Notes: generated by a model not told the origin, from the letters alone. A stretch of DNA of 49,691 nucleotides from Deltaproteobacteria bacterium (GCA_016218805.1 JACRCW010000155.1:1-49691), one strand, 5' to 3'. Positions 8,103 to 16,796 are shown, counted from the first letter of the stretch. Numbers and translations are program-made.

Positions 8103-9673
8103 CACGGCACCAGCGCGCGGTCGGAGCGCGTCAGTGAGAGGAGGAAGACGCGAAGCGCGCGGCGTTCCTCGTCCGGAAGCGCGTTGTACGCATCGCGCGA
8201 CGCGGCCGCCTCGCCGCCGTGCAGGCGGATGGCCTCGTCTACCGTCGTCGCGCGTCCGTCGTGCAGGAAGGGCGCTGTATCGGCCAGGCCCCACAGCGGG
8301 CGCGTCAGGAACACGGTGGCCGGGATGTTTCCCTGCGGCCCCGGGGACGCAAGCGCCTCGCCCATGTCGTGCCGGCGCAGGTCGCTGAAGAGGGTGACGT
8401 TGTACGTGGGCGTCAGTGACGCGGAGGTGGGCTCCACCTTGGGGCGCTCCCCGTCCCGCGCCACGTCGACAAAGAGCGGCGGCGAAAGGCCCCGCCACGG
8501 GTCCGCCTCCGGGCGCACTTCCAGGACGGGATTCCGCAGTTCCAGGGACGGCACGTGGCACCCGGTGCAGCCGACTTCGCTGAGCACGTTGCGGCCGCGC
8601 GCGTGGGCAATGGCCAGCCCGGTGTCCTGCGGAATGCGGATGACCGGGACCTCCAACTGCGCCAGGTAGAACACCATGGTCGTCAGCATGCCGTCGTCAA
8701 GTTCGAGCGAGACGCCATCGCGGTCGGCATCGTATGCGTCGCCATCGCCGTAGAGCGCGGCGGGGAGGTCTCCGCGTTGCAGCGCCTGTTCGGCGCGCAC
8801 GGAGAGAATGCCCAGGTGGATGCGGAAGGATTCCTCCGCCATGGCGCGCAGCGTGGGGGAATGGCCCTTCCACCCGAACGGCTTCACGACGAGATCCGCG
8901 TCCACGCCACGCACGCCCGCCGTGTCCACCATGCCGTCCGCCGCCACGCTGATGGACCCGAACGACACACCCTTGCTGGTGAGCGCGTAGGTTCGCGCTG
9001 CGCCGGCGGCCACGGCGGCGTCACGCTGGGCCACCAGGTCCGCGGTCATCTCCTGCGCCAGCCGCTGCACGGCGCCCAGGCCCAGCAGGTGCGGTGGATT
9101 GCGCACGTCGGCGGAACGCGTCCGCCGTCCATCACCGCGGAGGAACGCGTTCTGCGTGGCGTGACCCGCGCCGTTGAGCCCGCCTTTGAAGTGGCACTCG
9201 GAGCAGCCCAGCGCGTCCGGCCCGCCAAACTCCCCCTGGTGCACGCGCCGCGCGTTGGGCGCGGCGTGCGGTCCCGCCAGCATCCCGTCACGCCCACCCA
9301 GTCCGTTGCCCAGCCCGTGCTCCGGGCGGAAGGACAGTTCAAACAGGTCATCCCCAAGCACAAACAGCGCCTCCGGGCCCAATCCAACGCGGTCCAACGC
9401 GCCCTGGTCGCGGATGGCGTGGAAGTACTGTTCGCCGGGCTCCTTCTGGTCCAGCCACACGTCCGCGTCCCGTCGCCAGCGCAGGTCCACCGCAAGGTCC
9501 ACCTGCCGGCGGATCTCCGCGTCGTCGGGCGGGTCCACCGCGTAGCCCAGCCACGCCTCGTCTGCGGACGTGAGCGCGCGCTGGATGGCGGCCGCAGTCA
9601 CAAGCTGGGGACCGCCGCCGGGAGCGGGCTGGCACCCCGCTCCAACAAGGAGCATCAGCGCGGCGGGGCGCAT
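8102..9673 (-). CDS. Di-heme oxidoreductase/peroxidase-like lipoprotein (first of tandem pair)
   Basis: 523 residues. The short signal MRPAALMLLVGAGC indicates a lipoprotein. DHOR-type di-heme family, with heme c motifs CSECH at about 157-161 and CTGCH at about 369-373, plus the landmarks DLVVKPFGWKGHSPTLR and LWGLADTAPFLHDGRA. Expected to be a periplasmic or outer-membrane-facing electron-transfer enzyme such as a peroxidase or oxidase; the true substrate is unknown. It starts 7 bases after the stop of the Cys-rich lipoprotein gene and overlaps the start of the second di-heme gene, so the three form a compact operon. It differs from its paralogue by an insertion before the second heme site and by a longer segment after it. 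Confidence 0.85.
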   Translation of the reverse strand: MRPAALMLLVGAGCQPAPGGGPQLVTAAAIQRALTSADEAWLGYAVDPPDDAEIRRQVDLAVDLRWRRDADVWLDQKEPGEQYFHAIRDQGALDRVGLGPEALFVLGDDLFELSFRPEHGLGNGLGGRDGMLAGPHAAPNARRVHQGEFGGPDALGCSECHFKGGLNGAGHATQNAFLRGDGRRTRSADVRNPPHLLGLGAVQRLAQEMTADLVAQRDAAVAAGAARTYALTSKGVSFGSISVAADGMVDTAGVRGVDADLVVKPFGWKGHSPTLRAMAEESFRIHLGILSVRAEQALQRGDLPAALYGDGDAYDADRDGVSLELDDGMLTTMVFYLAQLEVPVIRIPQDTGLAIAHARGRNVLSEVGCTGCHVPSLELRNPVLEVRPEADPWRGLSPPLFVDVARDGERPKVEPTSASLTPTYNVTLFSDLRRHDMGEALASPGPQGNIPATVFLTRPLWGLADTAPFLHDGRATTVDEAIRLHGGEAAASRDAYNALPDEERRALRVFLLSLTRSDRALVP

Positions 9674-9680
9674 CGGCGCG

Positions 9681-12521
9681 TCATGGCAGGCAGCAAGAGA
9701 CGTTGTAGATGCTGTCGCGGCAGAAGTTCCCGCCGGCGCCCGTCACCGTCATTCCCGTGATGGTGCCCGCCGCGCGGTCGGCCACGGCGACAAAATACCC
9801 CGAGTGCCCCTGGTCACCCGTGGGATACGTCCACGGTGCTTGCCCGTCGTTGTTGTTGCCGCAGTAGTAGTCGGCGCCGGTGGGGTAGGTGGCTCCGCCC
9901 AACGTCAACGTCGTGGAAACGTGGATCCACCACCGGTCCACCTGCGCGAACCCGGTGTCCACCGGGTCCACCAGGTCACCGCGCGTCTCCGCGTTCACCA
10001 TGTCCGGGTAGGTGCACACGTCCGTGGACGCGCCAAAGTACTGCCGGCAGGTGCTCACCGCGCCGGGCAGCCCCACGACGCCACCGTAGGACCAACGCCC
10101 ATTCTGCCGCGGCAGGCTCCCCACGTAGCTCTGCGTGCTGGGTGCGCACAGGCCCAGGTAACACTCCTCGCCCAGGATGCACGCGTCCCCTGCGTTCTCT
10201 CCCGCGCAGTTGAGCCGCGCGCCGCAGTACGTGCGGTCCATGGACGGGTCCACGCACCGCCCGCCACACAGGATGAACCCCACGTCGCACGTCGCCTGGC
10301 ACAGCCCGTCGGAGCAGTAGGAACCCGTCGCGCACGTCGTGCCGTCGTTGGCGCCGGTGCAATCCAGCTGCGCGCCGCAGTACGTGTTGTCGCTGTACGG
10401 GTCGATGCAGCGGTTGCCACACTTCACCAGCGGCGGGATGCACAGCACGGAGCATTCGCCGTTGCCGTTGCACGCGGTGTTGCCTGTGCACGCACTCCCT
10501 GCGGACCCCACGCCGCTGATGCCGCAGCCCGGCGTGGCGCCGCAGTGCGCGTTGTCCACAGCGGGGTCCACGCACGTGTTCCCGCACGCAAACGTCCCCG
10601 GCGGGCACACCAGCGTGCAAACGCGGTTCACGCAATGTTGGAAGTTGGCGGTGTCACACTGCTGGCCCGCGCTGCCCACGCCGTCAAACCCGCACTCCAG
10701 TGTCGCGCCGCAGAACCTGTCGTCGTTGGTGGGGTCAATGCACGTGGTGCCGCACACCACGCCCGGTGCCGGGCAGGCCACGCAGGTTCCGTCAATGCAG
10801 TACTCCGCGCCGGTGCACGCGTCCCCTGCGTCCACGCCGGTGCAGCTGGCGGAGGCGCCGCAGTAACGCTCGTCCCGCGCGGGGTTGATGCACTGGTGGT
10901 TGCAGTTGACGTCGGTGGCGTTGGGGCAGGCCGTGCAGGTGCCGGAGGTGCAGATCTCGTTGGACGTGCAGGCGGCACCGGCGTTGGCCCCGGCGCAATC
11001 CGCGGTGGCGCCGCAGAAGTCATCATTGGCGCGCGGGTCCACACACGTGCGGTCACACGTGAGGAACGGCGCTCCGCAGGTCACGCACTGGCCGCCCACG
11101 CACTGCTGGCTGGCCCCGCACTCGGTCCCCGCCGCGCTGCCAAAGCACCCCGGGAGCGCTCCGCAATGGTCGTGGCTCGTCGTGGGATCTGTGCACGCGC
11201 CGTCACACAGTACGGTGCCGGACGGGCAGGGCGCGCAGGTGCCGGCGGTGCAGGCCGCGTTGGTCCCGCACGCGTCGCCGGCGTTGCCGCCCAGGCAGTC
11301 GCCTTGTGCGCCGCAGAACCGCTCGTCAGCCAACGGGTCAATGCAGTAGCCGCCGCACGCCACCTCCCCGGAGGGGCACGGCGCGCACACGCCCGCCTGG
11401 CAGGCCTCCACGGACGTGCACTGGTCTCCCTGGCTCGCGCTGCAGTCCGCCCCGGCGCCGCAGAACCGCGGGTCTGACTGCGGGTTGATGCATTCGGAGG
11501 GCAGCGGCACCGTCGACGGCGCACCACCCACGCCACACCCGATCCGTGCGCCCGTGCCGGCGGCGTCCTCAAAGAGGACGATGGCGCGGCCGGTCATGTC
11601 CGCCGTGCCGTAGCCGCCCGTCACCGTGAGCGCGCCCGCCCCGCTGGAGTCCACAAACAGCACGCCAATGGACTGGTAGGCCGCCCCCACGTTGGACGCG
11701 TCCGGCCCGCTGCAATCCCCGGAGGCGTGCGCGCGGACCAGGTGCTGACCCTGGGATGCACCGACGACGGTGATGACCGCCTGCGTGCTGCTGGTGCCCT
11801 GCTCAATGAACCGCGCGGAGCCCTGCAGCAGAGACCCGCTCTTGGCCTGGAACGTCGCTGTCACCGCGTTGGCAAAACCGCCCCCGCACGTCACCAGCCC
11901 GGCCTGGCAGCTTGTGGAGCAGCCGCCGTTTCCGTCACACACCTCACCGCCGGTGCAGGTCCGTCCGGCGTTGGTGCCCTGGCAATCCGCGCGGGCGCCG
12001 CAGAACTGCGACGACACCGTGGGATCCACGCACACCGGCGTGCTGGTGACCGGGTCCGTGCATGCCACCAGGCCGCGCGGGCATGAGAACGTGCAGTACC
12101 CGTCCATGCAGGCCTTGTTGCCCACGCACTGGGTGCCCGCGTTGGTTCCCTGGCAATTGAGACGCGCGCCGCAAAAGTCCGGGTCGGAAAGCGGATCCAC
12201 GCAGCGCGCGTCACACGCAATGAGGCCCGCGCCGCACGTCAGCGACGACGATTGCGTGCTGCTGGAGGTTCCCCCGCCCACCGACGAGCTCCGTGATGCG
12301 TTGCCGCCCCCGCTGCTGCCGGCGCGACTGCTGCCGCCCGACGTGCCACTGCTGCCGCCCGACGTGGCACCCGACGAACTGCCCGCCTGCCCGCTGCTGC
12401 TGGAACCCGTGTTGCCGGACCCGCCGCTGGAGGCGCCTTCGTCCGAGGAACTGCTTGCACCGGTACAGCCCACCAGGCCCACCAGGCCAACCACGGCCAG
12501 TCCGCGACCGATCGAACGCAT
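9681..12521 (-). CDS. Cys-rich repeat lipoprotein with embedded degenerate Cu/Zn-SOD-like domain
   Basis: 946 residues from ATG 12521, chosen because it has a GAGG ribosome binding site 8 bases upstream and gives a lipoprotein signal (lipobox LVGC, Cys19). A long Ser/Gly linker (20-93) follows. Then come 11 copies of a ~45-residue Cys repeat built around 'CG..CVDP..D..FCGA...C.G.NAG..C', interrupted at about 219-333 by a domain resembling Cu/Zn superoxide dismutase. A ~150-residue C-terminal domain contains Trp/Tyr-rich segments and ends in a Cys-rich FCRDSIYNVSCCLP. The many Cys suggest a disulfide-stapled extracellular rod. It heads a three-gene operon with two di-heme lipoproteins, pointing to an extracytoplasmic redox role (inference). 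The longer in-frame start at 12596 lacks the signal peptide layout and is rejected. Confidence 0.8.
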   Translation of the reverse strand: MRSIGRGLAVVGLVGLVGCTGASSSSDEGASSGGSGNTGSSSSGQAGSSSGATSGGSSGTSGGSSRAGSSGGGNASRSSSVGGGTSSSTQSSSLTCGAGLIACDARCVDPLSDPDFCGARLNCQGTNAGTQCVGNKACMDGYCTFSCPRGLVACTDPVTSTPVCVDPTVSSQFCGARADCQGTNAGRTCTGGEVCDGNGGCSTSCQAGLVTCGGGFANAVTATFQAKSGSLLQGSARFIEQGTSSTQAVITVVGASQGQHLVRAHASGDCSGPDASNVGAAYQSIGVLFVDSSGAGALTVTGGYGTADMTGRAIVLFEDAAGTGARIGCGVGGAPSTVPLPSECINPQSDPRFCGAGADCSASQGDQCTSVEACQAGVCAPCPSGEVACGGYCIDPLADERFCGAQGDCLGGNAGDACGTNAACTAGTCAPCPSGTVLCDGACTDPTTSHDHCGALPGCFGSAAGTECGASQQCVGGQCVTCGAPFLTCDRTCVDPRANDDFCGATADCAGANAGAACTSNEICTSGTCTACPNATDVNCNHQCINPARDERYCGASASCTGVDAGDACTGAEYCIDGTCVACPAPGVVCGTTCIDPTNDDRFCGATLECGFDGVGSAGQQCDTANFQHCVNRVCTLVCPPGTFACGNTCVDPAVDNAHCGATPGCGISGVGSAGSACTGNTACNGNGECSVLCIPPLVKCGNRCIDPYSDNTYCGAQLDCTGANDGTTCATGSYCSDGLCQATCDVGFILCGGRCVDPSMDRTYCGARLNCAGENAGDACILGEECYLGLCAPSTQSYVGSLPRQNGRWSYGGVVGLPGAVSTCRQYFGASTDVCTYPDMVNAETRGDLVDPVDTGFAQVDRWWIHVSTTLTLGGATYPTGADYYCGNNNDGQAPWTYPTGDQGHSGYFVAVADRAAGTITGMTVTGAGGNFCRDSIYNVSCCLP
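10133..12239 (-). repeat. 11 Cys-rich repeats (approximate span)
   Basis: Within the Cys-rich lipoprotein, 11 units share a core such as DFCGARLNC, RFCGAQGDC, DHCGALPGC, AHCGATPGC or TYCGAQLDC, preceded by C..CVDP or CIDP. The unit is about 45 codons. The array is split by the SOD-like domain at about 11523-11867. Boundaries are approximate. Confidence 0.7.
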
Positions 12522-12628
12522 TGCACACCTCGAGGATGAGCCCAGGCACGCCAGCCTGCGGCAGAACGCCGCCAGCGTGCGGATTATCGCGGCCAATTGT
12601 CAATGTAGGTGAGCGTAAGTGCGAAAAA
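12522..12628. other. Intergenic, AT-richer, possible promoter for the Cys-rich/di-heme operon
   Basis: Between two leftward genes. The part next to 12600 is notably AT-rich for this genome. On the minus strand it has TTGACA (plus-strand 12598-12603), a perfect -35 hexamer, but no convincing -10 at 16-18 bases. The leader carries GAGG 8 bases before ATG 12521. A separate promoter for the downstream trio is plausible but not proven. Confidence 0.3.
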
Positions 12629-13531
12629 TCAGAGTAACAGAGACGCAACAACTGCGCTCAGGCCTGCGGCAACAGTGACCACGCCCAGGAGCAGGCCCGC
12701 TCCGGCGGCCGCGGCGCCCACCCAGACGCCGGCCTGAAGCGGGACCCGGTAGAAGTCCGTACCCGGGACGAACCACACGACGGAATAGATGGCCGCCACG
12801 GCGCCTGCGGACGCCGCGGCCAGCGCCAAGGGCCCGGCCGCACCGACGAGCGCGAGGGCGCCGGCGCTCCGGGTCAACCACGCGGCGGCACGCGAAGGGG
12901 CGGGTTCAGCGGGGGCCGGAGCGGGGGTGGCGGCCGGTGCGGGTGCGGGGGTGACGACGGGCGCGGGCGGCTCCGGGGCCGGCTCGGGGAGCGTTGCCGG
13001 GGTGGCGGCAAGCGGCTCCAGGCTCACGCGCACCTCGCCGCGCTGCCCCTTGTCCACGACGACGGTTTCCTGGTGGACGTGGTAGCCCTGCTTCTCCACC
13101 TTCAGCGGGTAGCCGCCCGGTTCCAGCCACGCCTTGACGGGCCAGCGACGGAAGCGCCGGCCGGCCAGTTCCACGCTGTCGGGCTCGGGGGTGACGGTGA
13201 CGACGACCTTCCCCCACTTCCTCATGTTGGACGCGAGCTCCTTGAGCTTGCGGCGGACCTGCGGGGCCTTCTCGTGCAGCGGGTACTGGCGGAGGAAGGC
13301 CTCGTAGTGCAGTTGTGCGTCGTCAAACCGGTTCAGGTTCTCATTGGCCAGCGCCATGTTCAGGCGGACCTTGGGGTCCGGGAACAGCTCCCAGGCGCGC
13401 TCAAAGGCCACCAGCGCGGCCTCGTAGTCATGCACCCTGTACGCGGCGATGGCCTCCTTGTTGTATTGGCGCGCCGCCTCGTCGGGGCCGGCGGCGGCCA
13501 GGCACGCCACGACGAGGAGGGCGCCGGGCAT
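12629..13531 (-). CDS. TPR-PEGA membrane protein
   Basis: 300 residues. The short hydrophobic N-terminus (ALLVVACLAAAGP) is a probable signal. TPR-like helices follow (YNKEAIAAYRVHDYEAALVA, KVRLNMALANENLNRFDDAQ), then a PEGA-type beta domain (VVVTVTPEPDSVELAGRRF, GGYPLKVEKQGYHV). A Pro/Ala linker follows, and the C-terminus holds two or three hydrophobic helices. This TPR/PEGA/membrane arrangement is frequent in myxobacteria next to Ser/Thr kinases; the function is unknown. The ATG overlaps the stop of the upstream kinase (TGATG), so expression is coupled and the two probably act together. A GTG one codon upstream (13534) is an alternative start. Confidence 0.75.
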   Translation of the reverse strand: MPGALLVVACLAAAGPDEAARQYNKEAIAAYRVHDYEAALVAFERAWELFPDPKVRLNMALANENLNRFDDAQLHYEAFLRQYPLHEKAPQVRRKLKELASNMRKWGKVVVTVTPEPDSVELAGRRFRRWPVKAWLEPGGYPLKVEKQGYHVHQETVVVDKGQRGEVRVSLEPLAATPATLPEPAPEPPAPVVTPAPAPAATPAPAPAEPAPSRAAAWLTRSAGALALVGAAGPLALAAASAGAVAAIYSVVWFVPGTDFYRVPLQAGVWVGAAAAGAGLLLGVVTVAAGLSAVVASLLL

Positions 13532-15090
13532 CACAGCTCCTCCGGCTGCAATTCCCCGGAGGGCTCCGGGGTCCGCGGCGTCCGCGGGGCCCTTTTGCGC
13601 GCGGGTGGCGCGGCCTTGGCGGGGGCCGGTTGCTGCGGTTGCACCACCGGCACGGGGGTGAGCACCAGTTCCACGTCGTGGTCGTGGTCGGGCGTGAGCT
13701 CCCGCATGGCGGGCTGGTGACCCTCCCGCACGGCGCGCAGCGTCACAGGCCCGCCACCGCGCGGCAGCGTGCGGGTGACGGGCGCGGGGCCCCAGGACGC
13801 ATTGTCCACGGTGATGAGCGCGCCCGGCGGGTTGGAGCGCACGGAGATGGCCACCGTGGTGGGTGCCGGCGGCGGCGGCGGCAGTGGTGCGGGCGCGGTG
13901 ACGACGGACGGCTCCGCGGCGGGCGGACCGCGCCCCAGGGCCCAGGCCCCTGCGGCAAGCACCAGCACCACCAGCGCTGCGCCCCCGGCCAGGAGGGGAA
14001 GCGCGGGCTTGTGGGCGGGCGCCGGGGCCAGCGCCGTGAGGTCCGGCGTGATGCGCATCGTCGGGCCGTCGTCGGTGGGAACGGGTGCGGCCGGCTGCCC
14101 GCTGGTCCCCATGGCCACAAAGTCCTCCGTCCGCAGCGCCAGCAGCGCCGGGTCGGAAAGGTTAACCGGCGAAGGCACCAGCTGCTGGATCACGGAGATG
14201 GCGTGCAGCGCGTTGACGGGACGGTCGTCCCGGTTCTTGGCCAGCAGCCGGTCCAGGGCCTTCTGCACGTCCGGCATCCCCGCGAGATCCGGCCGCAGCT
14301 GCGCCACCGGGGTGGGCATGGCCTGCATCTGCTTCATGGCCAGGCCCATGGGCGTGTCCGCGCGGAAGGCGGCGCGCGCGGTGAGCATCTCGTAGAAGAC
14401 AATCCCCAGCGAGTAGATGTCCGTCCGCCCGTCGAGCGGAATCTCCTGCAGCTGCTCGGGTGACATGTACGCGGGCGTGCCCAGCACCACGCCGGTCTGG
14501 GTCAGCTTCATGGATTCGCCGTCCAGCTGCGTGACGTGCGCAATGCCAAAGTCCATGACCTTGGCGGTCTCCGGCTCGTCAGGTGCCTGGTGCAGGAAGA
14601 TGTTGGCCGGCTTGATGTCCCGGTGGATCATCCCCTGCTGGTGGGCCACGTGCAGCGCCTTGAGCGCCTGCGTGGCAATGCCCACCGCGCGCGGCAGGGC
14701 CAGCGGCTTGCCGCGCCGCAGCTCCTGGCGCAGGTCATGCCCGCGCAGCATCTCCATCACCAGGAACGGCATCCCGTCCGACGACACGCCGCTGTCATAC
14801 ACGCGGATGATGTTGGGGTGTTCCAGCCGCGCGGTGACGCGGGCCTCGCGCATGAAGCGCTGGACCACGCCGTCATCCCGCGTGTTGATGATCTTCACCG
14901 CCACCCCGCGGTCCGCGGCCAGCTGGCGCGCGCGGTACACCACGCCCATGCCGCCGCGTCCCAGCACGCCCTCCAGCGCGTAGCGTCCGTCAATGACGGC
15001 CGGCGCGGTGGGCTCCTGGCAGGTCGGACATATCTCCGCCGGCGTGCGCTGCTCGCAGCGTGGACACAACCGCTGCGTCGGGTCGGTCAT
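13531..15090 (-). CDS. Ser/Thr protein kinase with N-terminal zinc ribbon and C-terminal PEGA-like domain
   Basis: 519 residues from ATG 15090. A zinc ribbon of two CxxC pairs (CPRCEQRTPAEICPTC, about 9-24) precedes a complete Hanks-type kinase domain: glycine loop GRGGMGVVY (about 44-52), catalytic Lys66 in VAVK, HRDIKPAN (156-163), DFG (180-182) and GTPAYMSPEQ (204-213). All catalytic residues are present, so it should be active. A single transmembrane helix lies near 364-386. Outside is a Pro-rich stretch and a PEGA-like beta domain, then a basic tail. It probably senses envelope state through PEGA and phosphorylates cytoplasmic targets. It overlaps the TPR-PEGA gene and lies 39 bases downstream of kdd. 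An in-frame TTG at 15126 would add 12 residues with two more Cys and cannot be excluded. Confidence 0.88.
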   Translation of the reverse strand: MTDPTQRLCPRCEQRTPAEICPTCQEPTAPAVIDGRYALEGVLGRGGMGVVYRARQLAADRGVAVKIINTRDDGVVQRFMREARVTARLEHPNIIRVYDSGVSSDGMPFLVMEMLRGHDLRQELRRGKPLALPRAVGIATQALKALHVAHQQGMIHRDIKPANIFLHQAPDEPETAKVMDFGIAHVTQLDGESMKLTQTGVVLGTPAYMSPEQLQEIPLDGRTDIYSLGIVFYEMLTARAAFRADTPMGLAMKQMQAMPTPVAQLRPDLAGMPDVQKALDRLLAKNRDDRPVNALHAISVIQQLVPSPVNLSDPALLALRTEDFVAMGTSGQPAAPVPTDDGPTMRITPDLTALAPAPAHKPALPLLAGGAALVVLVLAAGAWALGRGPPAAEPSVVTAPAPLPPPPPAPTTVAISVRSNPPGALITVDNASWGPAPVTRTLPRGGGPVTLRAVREGHQPAMRELTPDHDHDVELVLTPVPVVQPQQPAPAKAAPPARKRAPRTPRTPEPSGELQPEEL

Positions 15091-15129
15091 GGCGGGAGCA
15101 TAGGCGCACCGCCGGCAGCGGGCCAAACC

Positions 15130-16179
15130 TCAGCTGAAGCGGCCTTCCAGCCAGTCACGCAGCGGCTTCTCCGTCCTCACCAGCCGCATGGCCCACTCCG
15201 CGTGCCCGGGCGCAAACCCCACGCCAATGAGGCATTCCACGTCGCGGGCCAGGCCTTCGGCGCCCAGCGCCACCGCCTGGAAGCTGGTGGCCATGTTGAA
15301 GAAGTACGCACGGCCGCCCTGGCGCGCCGCCAGCACCGTGGCCATCTCCGTGCCGGGGACGTTGACGGTGTTGATCACCAGGTCACACATGGCGCCGCCG
15401 GTGGCCTTCTCCACCGCCTTGTGCACATCCAGCGGTTTCTTGGCGTCCACCACAATGGCGTCATGCGCGTAGCCCATCCGCGCGGCGGCCTGCGGTCCGT
15501 CCGGAAACGCGTCCACCGCCAGCAGCCGCCCGCTGCCCGCCAGGCTGTGCTTGGCCTGCGCCAGGCACAACATGCCGCTCTTACCCGCACCCAGTACCGC
15601 CACCGTCATGCCCGGGCGAACCAACCGCGCCACCTGCGCCGGCGCTCCGCACACGTCCAGAATGGCCAGCGCCAGCCGGTCCGGCAGGCTGCCGTCCAGG
15701 CGCGCGCCAATGCCGGACTCAAACAGGATGGCGTGCCCGGTCACATCCACCTGATCCTTGCCCAGGTGCACCTTGCGGATCTCCTGCAGGGACAGCGGCG
15801 TCAGGGTCAGGCTCACCAGCGTGGCAATGCGGTCACCCGGTTCAGCGTGGACGGGGCCGTGGTAGCGCGGACCCTTGGCGCGCAGCTTTCCAATGAGCAT
15901 GCCGCCGCTCTGCGTGACGGGATTGTGCATCTTGCCGCGCTTCCCCACGATGTCCGTGATGCGCTGGGCAATGCCCGCGGGATCGCTCTTGGCGTCAAGC
16001 GACAGCTGGTGGAAGCTGGCCGCGTCAATGTTGAGCGTGTCCACGTCGAGGACCAGCTCGTTGTCCCAGGCGGGCAGGGACGCGTCCAGCACGTCCGCCT
16101 GCTGGGGCAATACGCCCGCCGGGGAAACCACGCGGTGGATGCCAAACACGTGCCCGCCGGTGCGGAAGGAATCGCTCAT
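15130..16179 (-). CDS. kdd: L-erythro-3,5-diaminohexanoate dehydrogenase
   Basis: 349 residues. It matches the NAD(P)-dependent dehydrogenase of lysine fermentation, which oxidatively deaminates 3,5-diaminohexanoate to 5-amino-3-oxohexanoate. Landmarks recalled from the family are HRVVSPAGVLPQ, ALNIDSASF-like LNIDAASFHQL, GKRGKMHNPVTQSGGMLIG, DRIATLVSLTLTPL, GHAILFESGIGA, the nucleotide-binding VAVLGAGKSGMLC, NTVNVPGTEM and AYFFNMATSF. ATG 16179 has an excellent GGAGGT site 6 bases upstream. Partner genes (kce, kal, the aminomutases) are absent here, so it may work in an unlinked lysine pathway. It is divergent from the DUF1178 gene and leads the leftward kinase cluster. Confidence 0.9.
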   Translation of the reverse strand: MSDSFRTGGHVFGIHRVVSPAGVLPQQADVLDASLPAWDNELVLDVDTLNIDAASFHQLSLDAKSDPAGIAQRITDIVGKRGKMHNPVTQSGGMLIGKLRAKGPRYHGPVHAEPGDRIATLVSLTLTPLSLQEIRKVHLGKDQVDVTGHAILFESGIGARLDGSLPDRLALAILDVCGAPAQVARLVRPGMTVAVLGAGKSGMLCLAQAKHSLAGSGRLLAVDAFPDGPQAAARMGYAHDAIVVDAKKPLDVHKAVEKATGGAMCDLVINTVNVPGTEMATVLAARQGGRAYFFNMATSFQAVALGAEGLARDVECLIGVGFAPGHAEWAMRLVRTEKPLRDWLEGRFS

Positions 16180-16263
16180 GGGTGGACCTCCAACCTGCGT
16201 GTACGACGACGGGCCAGGTCATGGCGAGTGACATGCCGGCCCGCACCCGGCTATCTGCAGTGA

Positions 16264-16731
16264 ATGGTCATCTACGACCTTGGTTGCCGCGACGGACACC
16301 GCTTTGAGGGCTGGTTCCAGGACCTCGCGGCCTTCCAGGCCCAGCACAAGGACCGCCAGCTTGAGTGTCCCTCCTGCGGGTCACATGACGTGGAGCGCCT
16401 GCTGACCGGCAGCGCCATCCGCCGCTCCGCCGCGGACAAGGCCGGCACGCCGGACACGCCGCGCCCGGCGGTGGCGGAACCCGCCGGCGGCGGCGAGACC
16501 GTGCACCTGTCACCCGCGCAGGTCCGCGAAGCGCTGGGGACCCTGGCGGCGCACCTGCGCGCCAACAGCGACGACGTGGGTGAGCGCTTCTACACGGAGG
16601 CGCGCCGCATCCACCTGGGGCTCGCCCCCGAACGCGCGATCCGCGGCACCACGACGGACGAGGAGGAGCGGAAGCTGGTGGAGGAGGAGATTCCGTTCCT
16701 CAAGATCCCGGTGCCCGCGCAGGATGATTGA
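16264..16731 (+). CDS. DUF1178 family protein
   Basis: 155 residues. Typical DUF1178 start (MVIYDLGCRDGHRFEGWF) with a zinc-finger-like CPSCGS at about 37-42. The conserved C-terminal part contains GERFYTEARRIHLGLAPERA, then IRG and an E-rich end. Function unknown; it is a small cytoplasmic protein common in proteobacteria. A TATCTG hexamer (16252-16257) ends 6 bases before the ATG, so the mRNA may be leaderless. It is followed within two bases of its stop by a strong GC hairpin. Confidence 0.85.
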   Translation: MVIYDLGCRDGHRFEGWFQDLAAFQAQHKDRQLECPSCGSHDVERLLTGSAIRRSAADKAGTPDTPRPAVAEPAGGGETVHLSPAQVREALGTLAAHLRANSDDVGERFYTEARRIHLGLAPERAIRGTTTDEEERKLVEEEIPFLKIPVPAQDD

Positions 16732-16732
16732 A

Positions 16733-16760
16733 CGGCGCCAGCGCGCGCCGCGCGGCGCCG
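16733..16760 (+). terminator. Strong GC hairpin after DUF1178 gene
   Basis: CGGCGCC-a-GCGCG pairs with CGCGC-GGCGCCG around a 3-base loop: a 12-bp stem with one bulged A. No T tract follows, so it is either an atypical terminator or an mRNA-stabilising end. It sits between the DUF1178 stop and the promoter of the giant gene, which suggests separate transcription. Confidence 0.5.
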
Positions 16761-16796
16761 GGTGGCGCCGGCATCCCACACGCCCGGTCGTTTCCG

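Noticed and set aside
12598..12603. TTGACA as a full promoter with -10
   Set aside because: A perfect -35 hexamer on the minus strand but no acceptable -10 at 16-18 bases; kept only as a note on the intergenic region.
15090..15126. TTG start adding 12 residues with extra Cys to the kinase
   Set aside because: Begins 4 bases after the kdd stop and lacks a ribosome binding site; the zinc ribbon is complete without it. Not fully excluded.
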